From: JBALVT01 sp965262875
GTDB lineage: Bacteria > Pseudomonadota > Gammaproteobacteria > Pseudomonadales > Halieaceae
DNA length: 64,000 nt
Assembly (NCBI GenBank): GCA_965262875.1
Contig: OZ253569.1
Coordinates: forward strand, 3,100,001 to 3,164,000
Reading direction: 5' to 3'
The translations under genes were made by a program, and so were the position numbers. Below are positions 24,815-34,705 of the stretch, piece by piece. Under the pieces are notes generated by a model. It did no database searches. It saw only the letters and a program-made list of their open reading frames with translations, and was not told where the DNA came from. Each line of letters starts with the position of its first letter. The stretch's first letter is position 1.

Positions 24815-25667
24815 GGCATTCCCTCAGTATATCCGTGACATCCTTGGCCACGTTCGCCAATAGATCCATTTCGATTACGCGCTGACGAAAAGCAGCAGAC
24901 ACTATATGCTTATCATATTTTCCCGCCATATCTCGTGTCAGGGAAAACGCTAGATCAATACACAGCGGCTCTTTGTATAAGTCAGCCAAATCATAGACAA
25001 ACGGCAATGGACTGCCCGAGTGAATGAAGCCAATATGCGGCGAATAACCCATGCTATGCAAGGCAGAGCAAAGAATACCGTAAAGTGCAGCATTAGCGGC
25101 TGTAAGAACCTGGTTGGTGATATCACTAAGACCAAACTTACCCGGCGTAAAACTACGGCCCTTCCAGCCAACCTTGTAATCCTCAGCCATTTTCTGATAC
25201 AGCGAACGTACCCGATACCCTTCCATGCCCATCATTTCACTGAGAGTCTTGTCGACCAAATCAGCGTCTGGAAAACGGCGAGAGTACATCCTGCGCGCAA
25301 CTACGAGCGATTTTTCCGGATTAGCCGATAAACTAATCTGCCGCTTCAAGTTACGGGTGTCAGCCGTTGGTAGGAAACCAGCTGCGTAGAAAAGCAGCGA
25401 ATCTTCACCTACCCAACATACGGAGCAGTTGGCCGATACCGCCGTCTTGATGGCTTCATGGGTTACTGTCGTACCCGGACCCATCAGCAGTGTATTTAGT
25501 GTGGCAACAGGTAGAGGAACCACATTGCCATCAGAGTCAATCCACTTGATGCTGCTATCATCAACTTCAAGCCTACCCCGCTCCAGATAAACAAATGGAT
25601 ATTTATCCTTAACTTGAGGCAGGGAGGCACGCGTCACTTTAAGGAACAAGCGCTGCTCAGACGCCAT
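24792..25667 (-). CDS. cas1: CRISPR adaptation integrase Cas1e
   Basis: 291 residues. Glu in LLMGPGTTVTHEAIKTA and His in GFIHSGSPLPFVYDLADLYK are the conserved metal-ligand region of Cas1, followed by the family's conserved Asp-rich segment. Normal length for Cas1e. It lies 4 bases after cas5. The adaptation module looks complete even though interference is broken upstream. Confidence 0.95.
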   Translation of the reverse strand: MASEQRLFLKVTRASLPQVKDKYPFVYLERGRLEVDDSSIKWIDSDGNVVPLPVATLNTLLMGPGTTVTHEAIKTAVSANCSVCWVGEDSLLFYAAGFLPTADTRNLKRQISLSANPEKSLVVARRMYSRRFPDADLVDKTLSEMMGMEGYRVRSLYQKMAEDYKVGWKGRSFTPGKFGLSDITNQVLTAANAALYGILCSALHSMGYSPHIGFIHSGSPLPFVYDLADLYKEPLCIDLAFSLTRDMAGKYDKHIVSAAFRQRVIEMDLLANVAKDVTDILRECRARSHRK

Positions 25668-25671
25668 AAAG

Positions 25672-26385
25672 CTACTCCCGATTTTGGATGGTTACCTGAC
25701 GATCCCGGTATTTCTTGTGTTCACCGAACTGCAAAGGGACATCATTGAGCGTCACCACCTCACCACCTTCGTGTTCTCCCTGTAAGACACGGAAAGAAAA
25801 GGCTCGAGATTTTTCAGCAGCCAGGCTCTCACCCTTTTGCAACGCTTGGTCCACTGCCCCGAATACGCCCTGATTGATAAATTCGGTCGGCACGCAGCTC
25901 TTGCGCCCTAGGAATAGATCCCAAACCGGAGTGTCCAGTGCCTGGGACACTTCATCAACCATTGAAGCCGGAACTTGAACAGCCACCGCATAAGCCATAT
26001 CCTGCAAGTAATAGCGATAAGTCATTTTGGCACCACCGCCTACAGCCTTCTTCCCGGTACTGGTTTTCGGGATAAGCAGACTTTCCCACGGATCCTGATC
26101 GTTGTAACCACTACCCACCATATGAAAATCTCGCAGTAGTGGCTGGCGAGGTATTGCCTGACCTGACCTTCCCTGCAAAACATAGGCTATCACTTGCATG
26201 TCTGAATGTGCCCAGGCGTTAAGCCATTCAATCTCTTCACCACCGGCTCCTCGAGCACAGCAGATCAGACCCAGAACACCAGACTTGGTGGGAAAATCCA
26301 GGCTGTCGCGCCGGCCAAACTTTGAGTCGTGCCCCCAAGACTGCATAGGCGCTTCCAGCCAAAGCAGTAGATACGGATCATTCAT
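25672..26385 (-). CDS. cas5: Cascade subunit Cas5e (CasD)
   Basis: 237 residues from ATG 26385 (MNDPYLLLWLEAPMQSWG); a GTG 12 bases upstream is an alternative. LEAPMQSWGHDSKF and RDSLDFPTKSGVLGLI are the conserved N-terminal signature of type I-E Cas5, which caps the 5' handle of the crRNA. It sits between cas7 and cas1. Intact. Confidence 0.93.
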   Translation of the reverse strand: MNDPYLLLWLEAPMQSWGHDSKFGRRDSLDFPTKSGVLGLICCARGAGGEEIEWLNAWAHSDMQVIAYVLQGRSGQAIPRQPLLRDFHMVGSGYNDQDPWESLLIPKTSTGKKAVGGGAKMTYRYYLQDMAYAVAVQVPASMVDEVSQALDTPVWDLFLGRKSCVPTEFINQGVFGAVDQALQKGESLAAEKSRAFSFRVLQGEHEGGEVVTLNDVPLQFGEHKKYRDRQVTIQNRE

Positions 26386-26396
26386 GGGACGCCTCA

Positions 26397-27422
26397 CTAC
26401 ACATGGGATTGAAGCGAAACGATCAAGTCATCGATACTAAACGTCTCATCCACACCCCATTCATAACTGCCCTGCTTGCCAAACAACGAGCCAGACAGTT
26501 TTTCCTTCTTGTCCAGGTAGGTTTTGAGCGATTCTACGCTGGGCTGCAAAAATCCTCCCTCCTTCGCCCTGACCGCTGTTTCAAACGGCACTTGCAGTCG
26601 CTGCCCTTTTCGCACCATGACACGCGCGAACTCCCAAGGGCTAGCACCAGACTGTGTAGTCTGCCGGGAACTCGGCACGGCAACAAAAAGTGCTTGAGTA
26701 AAAGCGGCTATGGCCTTCTTCAGATCATCCTCATCCAGAGTTTGGGCCAGCTGACCCAAATCCAGGCTGATATAGCGATAGTAGGTAGCGGAATTAAATT
26801 CCAGGCTTCCCATATGTGCAGAACCCGGCTCTGTCTGCAGATCGTCCAGAGCAGTGAAAAATTCAACCTCATTGCTAGCCTTGTGGGTCGAGATCGCATG
26901 AGAAAAAGAGGCTGCCGCCTCCACATTCATATCAGCTGCTTTCGCCACCATGCGGCCAAATAGCGCAATGTCCAGAGCATCAAATGCGGGATTGAGTACT
27001 TTCTTCGCCACTTTAGCCAAGTCTTTATCCTTAAATTTTGCTTCGTCAAATCCATGTTCCTTAGCATATTCGGCGAAGGCTTTCGCTTCAGTATCACTAA
27101 TGAATAGCAACGTATCTTTAACCAAAATATCTGCTATTTTCTTGCCACATACTTGCGCCTCCGCTTCATCAGCGCCCGCCTCAAGGCAAGCTTTGTTAAA
27201 CAAGTCTTCAGATTGCTTAGTGCGCACCGCGAGTTTGACACCAAATTCCTGCAAGGCCAGACGAACTTGTCGCTTCCAGCACTGGGAGCTAACACGAGCG
27301 CGGGTCACGCCACCGACAATAGCAGTTTTTGGGGCACCGACATCATCCCGGTTTAGACACGTCACGGGAAAAGACTGCAGGATGTGATATTCAATACGGG
27401 TACTAGTGTATGCATTAGTCAT
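26397..27422 (-). CDS. cas7: Cascade backbone subunit Cas7e (CasC)
   Basis: 341 residues. IEYHILQSFPVTCLNRDDVG and GGVTRARVSSQCWKRQVR are Cas7e hallmarks (RRM-type crRNA-binding backbone). ATG at 27422 lies 15 bases after the cas6e stop. Intact and of normal length. Confidence 0.95.
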   Translation of the reverse strand: MTNAYTSTRIEYHILQSFPVTCLNRDDVGAPKTAIVGGVTRARVSSQCWKRQVRLALQEFGVKLAVRTKQSEDLFNKACLEAGADEAEAQVCGKKIADILVKDTLLFISDTEAKAFAEYAKEHGFDEAKFKDKDLAKVAKKVLNPAFDALDIALFGRMVAKAADMNVEAAASFSHAISTHKASNEVEFFTALDDLQTEPGSAHMGSLEFNSATYYRYISLDLGQLAQTLDEDDLKKAIAAFTQALFVAVPSSRQTTQSGASPWEFARVMVRKGQRLQVPFETAVRAKEGGFLQPSVESLKTYLDKKEKLSGSLFGKQGSYEWGVDETFSIDDLIVSLQSHV

Positions 27423-27437
27423 CTTGAGATTCCCTAT

Positions 27438-28082
27438 TCAAATAAATGTATTTTCGATAAATGGAACGATCTGAAGCAGGCCGCAGCCGAAAGCGCGTGC
27501 GCGGCCAATACCTTGCGAGAAACTTTTGTGAAATTGATCACGATTAGCGATGCTGAGCTTGCCCTGTATATGGGCTTGAGCAAGCGTAACGTTGTTCAAC
27601 CGTTTATCTTTAAATTGCAAGACATCCACCTTACCCACTTGCAAGTGTCGTTGAGAAACATCGAAGCCCCAGCTTTGCACTGCCCGCTCACTAAACCATT
27701 GGCCAATGACATCGCGGCCTTTCACCGGTATCAATTTACGGCTGGCACTGTCACGACGGGTTGGATTGACTATCACCTTGAAGTCGTAGTGTTCGTGATC
27801 TAGAAATCCTTCTTGGATTACCCGGCTCTGTACCTGACCATACTGACCATCAATACGATCGGTAGGATCACGGTCTGCTAGTAAGAGAATTTTCCGCCCA
27901 GAAAAATCACCTCCCTGGTCAGCAAAAAGAATGCCACTGGTTTCGCTGGCACTTTTGTCTTCACCGCTGCGTACGTCATCATAGAGGCTGTAAACGACCC
28001 GGTGCAGGGAGTACGGGTCGGTAATGCGCAGCGCCTTGATAGCTGTTCGATCCAAATGCAATACACTGGCAATCATGCTCAT
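27438..28082 (-). CDS. cas6e: crRNA-processing endonuclease Cas6e (CasE)
   Basis: 214 residues from ATG 28082, chosen because it overlaps the cse2 stop as ATGA and follows GGGGAGGAAGC. The N-terminal YSLHRVVYSLY contains the His/Tyr active-site region, and the C-terminal QGIGRARAFGCGLLQI is the glycine-rich loop of Cas6. It cleaves the repeat stem-loop. Its place before cas7 and cas5 differs from the E. coli order, where it follows cas5. Confidence 0.92.
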   Translation of the reverse strand: MSMIASVLHLDRTAIKALRITDPYSLHRVVYSLYDDVRSGEDKSASETSGILFADQGGDFSGRKILLLADRDPTDRIDGQYGQVQSRVIQEGFLDHEHYDFKVIVNPTRRDSASRKLIPVKGRDVIGQWFSERAVQSWGFDVSQRHLQVGKVDVLQFKDKRLNNVTLAQAHIQGKLSIANRDQFHKSFSQGIGRARAFGCGLLQIVPFIENTFI

Positions 28083-28630
28083 GCTTCCTCCCCTTGCGTA
28101 ATTTTCCCCCCTGGCTGCCTGTAGAATTCCTGCGCCCATTGCGCCTTAACCTGCTGGCTATCGAACGGAAATCTTCGCAATTGCTTCAACAACCGAATGT
28201 GGTCTATGGCCTGGCCGGCTTTACTGTTAATGAGCGAAAAGAGCGGACGCAGAATACGGCACAGCTCTGGCAAATCATCACAGGCTAACAATCGCCGCAA
28301 GCGCGCTTTGGCTTGGCTGCTTTCCCGTCCATCTTCGTAGCAGGTAGCAATAGCCAGACCCAGAGCCAAGCTGCCATTACGGTCCGCTTTACCCTTCGCA
28401 ATGCTCGCAGCAATGGTGACAAAAGGCAGTCGCTGGTGTTCTTGTTCCAGGTCCACACCAAACGAAGCTAGTAATTCCCAACTCTGATATTCGGTCGCAG
28501 GGTTATCGGCTCGGCGCAATCTGGCTGCAAGGCCTTTATCTAGTTGGCATTTTTGAATAACACTATTCACAAAGCGCTCTTCCCATTCGCGCTGGCTATT
28601 CCCCTGGTCCTGAGTTTGAATTACCGCCAT
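28079..28630 (-). CDS. casB: Cascade small subunit Cse2 (CasB)
   Basis: 183 residues, mostly helical and basic, with RRADNPATEYQSWELLASFG, LRRLLACDDLPELCRILRPL and a C-terminal LLKQLRRFPFDSQQVKAQWA typical of Cse2. It begins 4 bases after the cse1 stop. Intact. Confidence 0.92.
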   Translation of the reverse strand: MAVIQTQDQGNSQREWEERFVNSVIQKCQLDKGLAARLRRADNPATEYQSWELLASFGVDLEQEHQRLPFVTIAASIAKGKADRNGSLALGLAIATCYEDGRESSQAKARLRRLLACDDLPELCRILRPLFSLINSKAGQAIDHIRLLKQLRRFPFDSQQVKAQWAQEFYRQPGGKITQGEEA

Positions 28631-28633
28631 ACC

Positions 28634-30069
28634 TTAGGCCTCCTGCTTTAGATAGTTACTGTTATTCGGACGAGACTTTGCCCAGGCATCAAGCTGACGT
28701 GCGGTTTCTTTGGGGCAAAACTGGTCATAGGCCTGCTGGACGTAACCAGCAAAATAACGACGTAGTTTTTGACGTTGTAAATGCTCGTCTGGCTCGCAAC
28801 CGCAACCGTCCACCAGGTCCTGAAATTTACGTTCACAGAGTTGCCAAAAAAGGTGGCTTGCCTGGGCCGCCTGCTTGCCGCCATCCACTTTCTGCTCTTT
28901 GAAAAACCCGATAACCTTCCCATAAAGCCCTCTGGCTAGCACATCCAGAGCGTCCATTTCTGCTTTGAGCTGAGCAAACCAGTGTTCTCCAAGCGTGCCG
29001 CTATGCAACAAAACCTGCGATTCAACGAAATCGTCGCTGCCAGAAATAAACTGCTCTCCCGCATTACTACTAACACGTAGACCACCCGACCAAATAGTAA
29101 ACGCTTCAGTCACATCGCGAGCACGATCCAAGCAAGATCGAATTTGCCAGCTTTGAAATCCCTGGCTTTTGTCCTGAGTTATGAAACCCAGCAATGAAGT
29201 CAACTGCCGCCACGGGCGCTTTTCAGGGTCAACCCACAATGCTTTAGGTTCTTTACCAGAGTGATTCACGGCAACTGTTGGATCTACCATGCCCTCCTTA
29301 TATCCTGCGTGAGCAAGACCTTCTGAGTAATGCAATCCGTCTTCAGTCAACAGACAGAAACGGCAGAGCGCTATCAGCCTACCTTGTAGGGACTGTTTCA
29401 ACGCTTGAGCTACTGAGCAGTCCTCACCTTCCGGCATCAGTTCCCAGGGTGGTGAACCTTTGCCCTGCGGGAACATATTGGTTTGCTCTATTTGATTCGA
29501 AGTGAGTAGATTGAGCCAAAGTGATTCCTGAATATTCCCTCCCAGGAAGAAGCTATGCAACAGTCCCATATGGGCCACCGCGGGACCCGGCTTACTGGAT
29601 GATGGCTTTCCTTTATCGTTGAGCTTGCCTCGATAATCAATTGTCAATACTGTGCTGTTGTCGGTCTTTTTACCCGACAAAGCAAATCCCATCAAGCTGA
29701 CTAACAATACTGCTCTATCTGCGTCATCCTGTGGCTTCTGAACCTGAATTTGGCTAAGCACCGTGGTGTTACCAGTCGAAATTTCTGGCAATACGGCACC
29801 GTAACTTTGAACAGCCGCCGCCGCGATCGCCGGCATCTGCAAAAACGGCCGCTCACCATACAAATAAAATCGGTCATGCCACTGCGCTAGATAATCCAGG
29901 CACCGGCTAGATAACCCCTCTGCACCCAGCGCTTTCCAAGCAGGCTCATCCTCCGGTGTATAAGCCGCCTGCGCGACGGCCAGCAGTAGCTTTGTCAGCG
30001 CGATTTTCTGTACTGGGTTACCCCCAAGACCCCGGTATTCTGAGGTTGAATATATCTGTCTTAGACTAA
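28634..30069 (-). pseudogene. casA: Cascade large subunit Cse1 (CasA), 3' portion, cut by IS4
   Basis: Encodes residues from about 21 to 498 of Cse1, the subunit that reads the PAM and recruits Cas3. Joined to 34634-34694 it gives a single 499-codon frame, a normal Cse1 length, beginning MQNRFNLVDEPWIPVVDGG. The break lies in ...GRVSL|RQIYSTSEY; the 9-bp duplication TTAGACTAA is at 30061-30069 and 34625-34633. An internal ATG at 29863 could start a 409-residue truncated product lacking the N-terminal domain, which is unlikely to form working Cascade. Confidence 0.92.
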
Positions 30070-30073
30070 CTAG

Positions 30074-31732
30074 TGCCTATCCATAAACTTTCAATCCATT
30101 GAAATATAAGGAATATTTTTCGCAAGGTATTAAAAAATCCTCTTGAATTTGTTAAGTTAAAGGTGTGAACAAAAAACAAAAAAACCAAGAGGATTCCGCA
30201 TGCGAGAGACCCGCATTGCTCAGGCAAGTATATTTGAAAACTACTCAAAACACGAATTTGGGACCCAACTTCGGGCGCTATCAAACCGACTGGATCAACA
30301 TCCAGAAATACTACTTCTGGTCGCCGACGACCTCATTGATGCATCGCTATCCAAGGTAGGTCGATCGGGTTTAACAGTTGAAACCATTTTTCGATGCATG
30401 CTCTTGAAGCAACTGTTGCGCGTCAGCTACGAGCAATTGGCATTTAATTTGTCGGACTCAATGACCTACCGTACTTTTGCCCGGCTGCCTGCCACAACAA
30501 TGCCCAGTCGATCTGGGCTACAGTCAACTATACGGAGTATCAGGCCAGAAACGCTGGAAAAAGTGCATGAGACCCTCTCTGTCAGTTGGCTTAAAGCAGG
30601 CATACTATCGATGGAAAAATTACGCATCGATAGCACGGTTGTCGCCAGTAATATTGCGCCACCCAGTGACAGCCAACTCCTGAATGATGGCGTTCGAGTA
30701 CTTAGTCGCCTGCTGATGAAAAGTAAAAATATCACTGGAGTAAAAATTCGCTTTACGGACCAGCGCAAATCTTCGAAGTCGTTGGCATTTCAGATTTTTA
30801 ATGCAAAAAATGCTAGAAAAGAAGTACTTTATCCAAAATTATTGCAGATTGTCAGAATTGTACTGAAGCAAGTGGGTCGGGGACTGGAAACCGTAGAAGT
30901 GGGCTCCTGTGAATCTGACAAAAAGAAATTGTGGCTAAGTCAGATAAAGCAATACAGAGATTTGACACTGAGGGTCATCAACCAAACAGAGCGCCGCGTC
31001 ATCCAAGGAGAGGGCGTCCACTCATCAGAGAAAGTCGTGAGTCTATTTGAGTCCCACACCGATATTATCGTCAAGGGGTTTCGAGACGTTCAATATGGCC
31101 ATAAGATAAATTTGAGCAGTGAGAGAAGCGGGTTCATCACGTACCTGGCTATTGAAAAAGGGAACCCTGCAGATAGCAGCTTATTTATGCCGGTTCTACA
31201 TTTTCACCGGTCGAAGCTGCACCGCCTGCCCCATTCGGTAGTGGCTGATGGTGGCTATGCCAGCCAGGAAAACGTGATAAAGGGAAGGGCGCTGGGTGTT
31301 AAGCGGACGGTCTTCAATAAGCCTGTCGGTTTATCGCTTCATGCCATGGGCGTCAAATCAAAAACGTTTACTCAATTGCGCAATTTCCGGGCGGGCGTCG
31401 AAGGGAATATCTCGGAATTAAAACGAGCCTTTGGCGCAACGAAGTCAAACTGGAAAGGTCTTGATGGTTTTAAAGCTTATGTCTGGACATCGGTTCTGAG
31501 CTACAACTTGATGCGTTTGGCGAGACTCGACTCCGGCTAAAATCAACGGTGGTTCCGGTTGAGAAATATCTGTAGGCTTATGGGCAGTGCAGCGGAAATC
31601 TACGGGAAAAACTCAGGAAAACAAGGTATAAAGTGACGGTTCCAGTCAGTTTATGGCCGGCAGAATTCCGAGCCGGAACGGGAAAGTCAAAACAGGATGT
31701 TTTTAAGAAAAACATCCATTTATGGATAGGCA
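30074..31732 (+). mobile_element. ISNCY-like element (1659 bp, complete)
   Basis: Inverted ends TGCCTATCCATAAA / TTTATGGATAGGCA, flanked by the 8-bp direct repeat CTAACTAG (30066-30073, 31733-31740). It landed exactly on the left edge of IS4 copy 4 inside casA: bases 30070-30073 are the duplicated first four bases (CTAG) of that IS4. Confidence 0.92.
30200..31540 (+). CDS. Transposase, ISNCY-like (DDE)
   Basis: 446 residues starting MRETRIAQASIFENYSKHEF after AGAGGA. DDE segments: KLRIDSTVVASN, SVVADGGYASQEN and AGVEGNISELKRAFG. The N-terminus and LLKQLLRVSYEQLAF, MTYRTFARLP pattern fit proteins usually labelled ISNCY; IS1182/IS5-like is the alternative. Intact. Confidence 0.82.
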   Translation: MRETRIAQASIFENYSKHEFGTQLRALSNRLDQHPEILLLVADDLIDASLSKVGRSGLTVETIFRCMLLKQLLRVSYEQLAFNLSDSMTYRTFARLPATTMPSRSGLQSTIRSIRPETLEKVHETLSVSWLKAGILSMEKLRIDSTVVASNIAPPSDSQLLNDGVRVLSRLLMKSKNITGVKIRFTDQRKSSKSLAFQIFNAKNARKEVLYPKLLQIVRIVLKQVGRGLETVEVGSCESDKKKLWLSQIKQYRDLTLRVINQTERRVIQGEGVHSSEKVVSLFESHTDIIVKGFRDVQYGHKINLSSERSGFITYLAIEKGNPADSSLFMPVLHFHRSKLHRLPHSVVADGGYASQENVIKGRALGVKRTVFNKPVGLSLHAMGVKSKTFTQLRNFRAGVEGNISELKRAFGATKSNWKGLDGFKAYVWTSVLSYNLMRLARLDSG

Positions 31733-32189
31733 CTAACTAGAGTTTAGAGTCTGGGGAGGAAGATTATCGCGCAAAGTGTGCGAAAAAACTTGACATAAAG
31801 CGGCAAAAAGTTTGCCGCGCCCTATACAGCTTTGCTTTTTAAAAGGTGTATAGGGCGCGGCCTTCAGAAAGAAATGAATCGATTTCTTCTGGAGGCCGCT
31901 ATGAACGCAACAGGATGTGCTCGCATCCCCCGCGAACTGTGCTATTGGATAACATTTTTAAGCAAAGCGCTACCCCCAAGATCCGTAGGCACATTCATTG
32001 AACTATTGATCGGCGCTATGTTAACGCCCGCTGGCTTTGTCACCGAAACCTATTTGTTTCTAGACATGCAAAGGCACTGGACGACGTATTACAAATGGCT
32101 TGAAGCCGGAAAGTGGTCCTGGTTGAAGCTGGCAAGACAGTTCGTCTGTCTGGTTCTTAGTGCCAAGAATGATCCCGTTCTATATTTAG

Positions 32190-33509
32190 GGTTCTACTGG
32201 GAATCCTGTGGGTAGAGGTTGAGTTTTCCACAGTGGAACAGAATTGAAACTCGATAGTTTTCGAAGTTTCTAAATCCTCGGGCAGCCGATTTTATTGTCT
32301 GAATCTTTGAATTAAATCCTTCTGCGGTCGCATTGGTGATGCGATGTTTCAAGTAAGTCATTATGTTGTCGAGATGTTTCTTTAGCATCTTGGCGACTGA
32401 TATGACCGGCTTTAGACGTGAATGTGTCGCCCACCAGTACCATTTCTTAAAGAACGCCCGGGCTGGTTTATCGTAGCTGTAAGTCCACAGGTCAAGCAGC
32501 GTCTCTTTGATTGCCCAGGCTCGGGCAACCTTCAACCCCTTTGATTGAAGGCCATAAAAAGTGGCTTCATCTTTTTCACTCCAGTTGTCGGGATTGCGTA
32601 ACCAGGTATAGCGAGACCCGACCAGGTCATTGATACCGGCGGCTCTTAATGTTTTATTTTCTTTGCGCCTGACTTGGTCAACCATTTTTGTAAGATAACT
32701 GACGATATGAAACTTGTCGTGAACAATGGCGGCGTTCGGTAAAGTCGCCTCAACTGCCGTCATAAATGGAACCCACATATCCACGGCAACAGCAGCTACT
32801 TCATTACGCTGCTGTTCTGGAAGCGTGGACAGCAATGCGGTTGCCGATTCCGTCGTTCTATCTGCCACGACCTCAAGCACTCTGGACGCATTCAAATCGT
32901 ACAGCAGGCTGGCATAGGATTGCCCCTTGCGAAAACTTTTTTCATCGATGCCAAGGTGTTTCACTTCCTCAACAGAGCGTCTGTCCATCCCTCTTTTCAC
33001 TGCTCGGGATTGAATATGATGCACCTCATCCCACGACAGACCAAGTAGTTTTGCGGCCTGTGTCTTGTTGCTGGCAGCCGACAGCACATCAATAGCGAAA
33101 CGCTCAAATAAATGCGTAAAGCGTGCCTGCGTATCTGCCCACGGTACTTTCAGGCTTTTGATTCCATGCGCTTTACAATGAATACGCGGAACCTGAGCAA
33201 CTAACTGCGTCTTGAACTGCATCGTATCAAGGTGTCGCCATGTGCGTTGCTCACGATGGTCGTAAACCGAACAAAGGGCATGGCAGACACTACACGCGCC
33301 TTTCGTTCCCTTTGGCCAATCTATCTGGAGGGTAATTGATTTGTCGGTCAGATCCGGAGTAATAGCCGTGATTTTCCATGGGTCGCCAAGCCCCAAAAGT
33401 TGAGTAAACAACGCGGTATCTTTCATTTGAATATCTCCATAAAAAAAGACTCTTGTACCACATTCTTGACCATTGTTTGGCTTTTACCCATAGGAAACTC
33501 GGAAGAACC
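32190..33509 (-). mobile_element. ISL3-family element type 1, copy C (1320 bp, complete)
   Basis: Ends GGTTCTACTGGGAATCC (32190) and the inverse of GGTTCTTCCGAG (33509), with 8-bp duplication ATATTTAG at 32182-32189 and 33510-33517. This is the reference copy for the broken copies A and B. Confidence 0.95.
32194..33426 (-). CDS. ISL3-family transposase, type 1 (copy C)
   Basis: 410 residues: N-terminal zinc ribbon (CSVCHALCSVYDH), an HTH (QAAKLLGLSWDEVHHIQ), and DDE core with LGIDEKSFRKGQ, AVAVDMWVPF and TNATAEGFNSKIQTIKS. Intact, and the probable source of transposase for the defective copies. Confidence 0.92.
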   Translation of the reverse strand: MKDTALFTQLLGLGDPWKITAITPDLTDKSITLQIDWPKGTKGACSVCHALCSVYDHREQRTWRHLDTMQFKTQLVAQVPRIHCKAHGIKSLKVPWADTQARFTHLFERFAIDVLSAASNKTQAAKLLGLSWDEVHHIQSRAVKRGMDRRSVEEVKHLGIDEKSFRKGQSYASLLYDLNASRVLEVVADRTTESATALLSTLPEQQRNEVAAVAVDMWVPFMTAVEATLPNAAIVHDKFHIVSYLTKMVDQVRRKENKTLRAAGINDLVGSRYTWLRNPDNWSEKDEATFYGLQSKGLKVARAWAIKETLLDLWTYSYDKPARAFFKKWYWWATHSRLKPVISVAKMLKKHLDNIMTYLKHRITNATAEGFNSKIQTIKSAARGFRNFENYRVSILFHCGKLNLYPQDSQ

Positions 33510-34624
33510 ATATTTAGCGATTGACGATACGGTGAGTCTACGAGCCTCGAAAAAAGCACCGGGCAGCCAGATACATCATCAGCACGGAAATAAGCCGAAT
33601 TTAGCCGCCTATGTTCGTGGTCAATGCTGGGTTAGTTTAGCGGCTGTTTTCAGGCGCACACCGCTGGAGACGACGGCGATACCTCTATTGTTCCGACTGA
33701 TACCCAGTGCAGGGAATACGGGCAAGCTGGTCGCAGCGACAGTGATCATGCGTGCTGTTTACCGCTTGTTTGAAGATAAAACGGTGAGGGTATTGGTCGA
33801 TTGCTGGTATATGCGCAAACGATTTATCAACGCGATGACAGCGTACGGTTTTACCGTGATTGGCCAGGCGAGAATCGATACGCGGCTTTACGACGAACCC
33901 CCCGAACGAAAACCGGGGCAACGCGGGCGGCCACGCAAGTATGGCGAAAAACACACACCCAAGCGAATTGCCCACTTTAAAAAGACGGAAGCACTACTGC
34001 GGCTGTACGGAAAAGAACAAAAGGTGAGATACCGTAGTCGGCTCGCCAAGGCAAGGTTCCTTGACGGTCAGTTAGTCAGAGCCGTTTGGTGCGAGCTAGA
34101 CAGGGGTAAAGGTCAGTGGACCAAGACTCGATTATTTCTTTCAACCGATACGACTCTAACGAGCGAACAAGTGATTGAAGATTACGGACTGCGTTGGTCG
34201 ATTGAGTCGATGTACTACCAGTTGAAACAATTGTGGGGGCTCAAAGAAGCCTGGCAGCAACGGCGCCAAACGCTGCATCGCTGGGTTCACTTGACGACTG
34301 TAGGTTACGGACTGCTTCATTTGTTGACGCTGGTATTGGGTGATAAAGCGGGCCCACTGGTGACGGATGCACCATGGCGCAAGCCGGATATTATTACAGC
34401 GGGAAGAATCAGGCTGGGTCTGACAAAACATTTTCGCCATGTTAACGTTCGAAGCTGGTGGAACGAAAGATGCAAAAAATTCCAAGCCCCTGGTGCGGTA
34501 GATTATATACAAGATGGGTAACATTGCGTTGCAGCTTGTATTACACGCAGGTTTTGAGAGAACATTAAGGAAAAGGAGTCGGGATTGAAGCTTCCGACAA
34601 CAGCTCTTTCGCTCTAAACTCTAG

Positions 34625-34694
34625 TTAGACTAACCCTGCCGCCATCAACAACGGGGATCCACGGCTCATCAACGAGATTGAATCGGTTTTGCAT
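34625..34694 (-). pseudogene. casA: casA 5' end (first about 23 codons)
   Basis: ATG at 34694, 11 bases after the cas3 stop. It reads MQNRFNLVDEPWIPVVDGG, the conserved start of Cse1, then stops at IS4 copy 4. The 70 bases include the 9-bp duplication TTAGACTAA (34625-34633). Confidence 0.9.
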
Positions 34695-34705
34695 CGTTTA
34701 GTTCC

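Larger units (their letters stand above)
31901..34521 (+). pseudogene. IS4 transposase (copy 4), split by ISL3
   Basis: Codons up to ...NDPVLYLG (31901-32189) and from ..LAIDDTVSLR (33510-34521) match the intact IS4 transposases. The ISL3 insertion lies just before the first catalytic Asp. A start inside ISL3 (33400) would give an N-terminally replaced 373-residue ORF that keeps the catalytic core, but that protein is an accident of reading frame. Confidence 0.9.
31737..34624 (+). mobile_element. IS4-family element, copy 4 (in casA; contains ISL3)
   Basis: Ends CTAGAGTTTAGAGTCTGG (31737) and CTCTAAACTCTAG (34624). Its target duplication TTAGACTAA is split by the ISNCY-like element on the left, but still readable. 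ISL3 copy C lies inside at 32190-33509 with duplication ATATTTAG. Confidence 0.95.

Noticed and set aside
33400..33509. Start of a 373-residue IS4 transposase at 33400
   Set aside because: The N-terminus is read from ISL3; this is the 3' half of a split gene.
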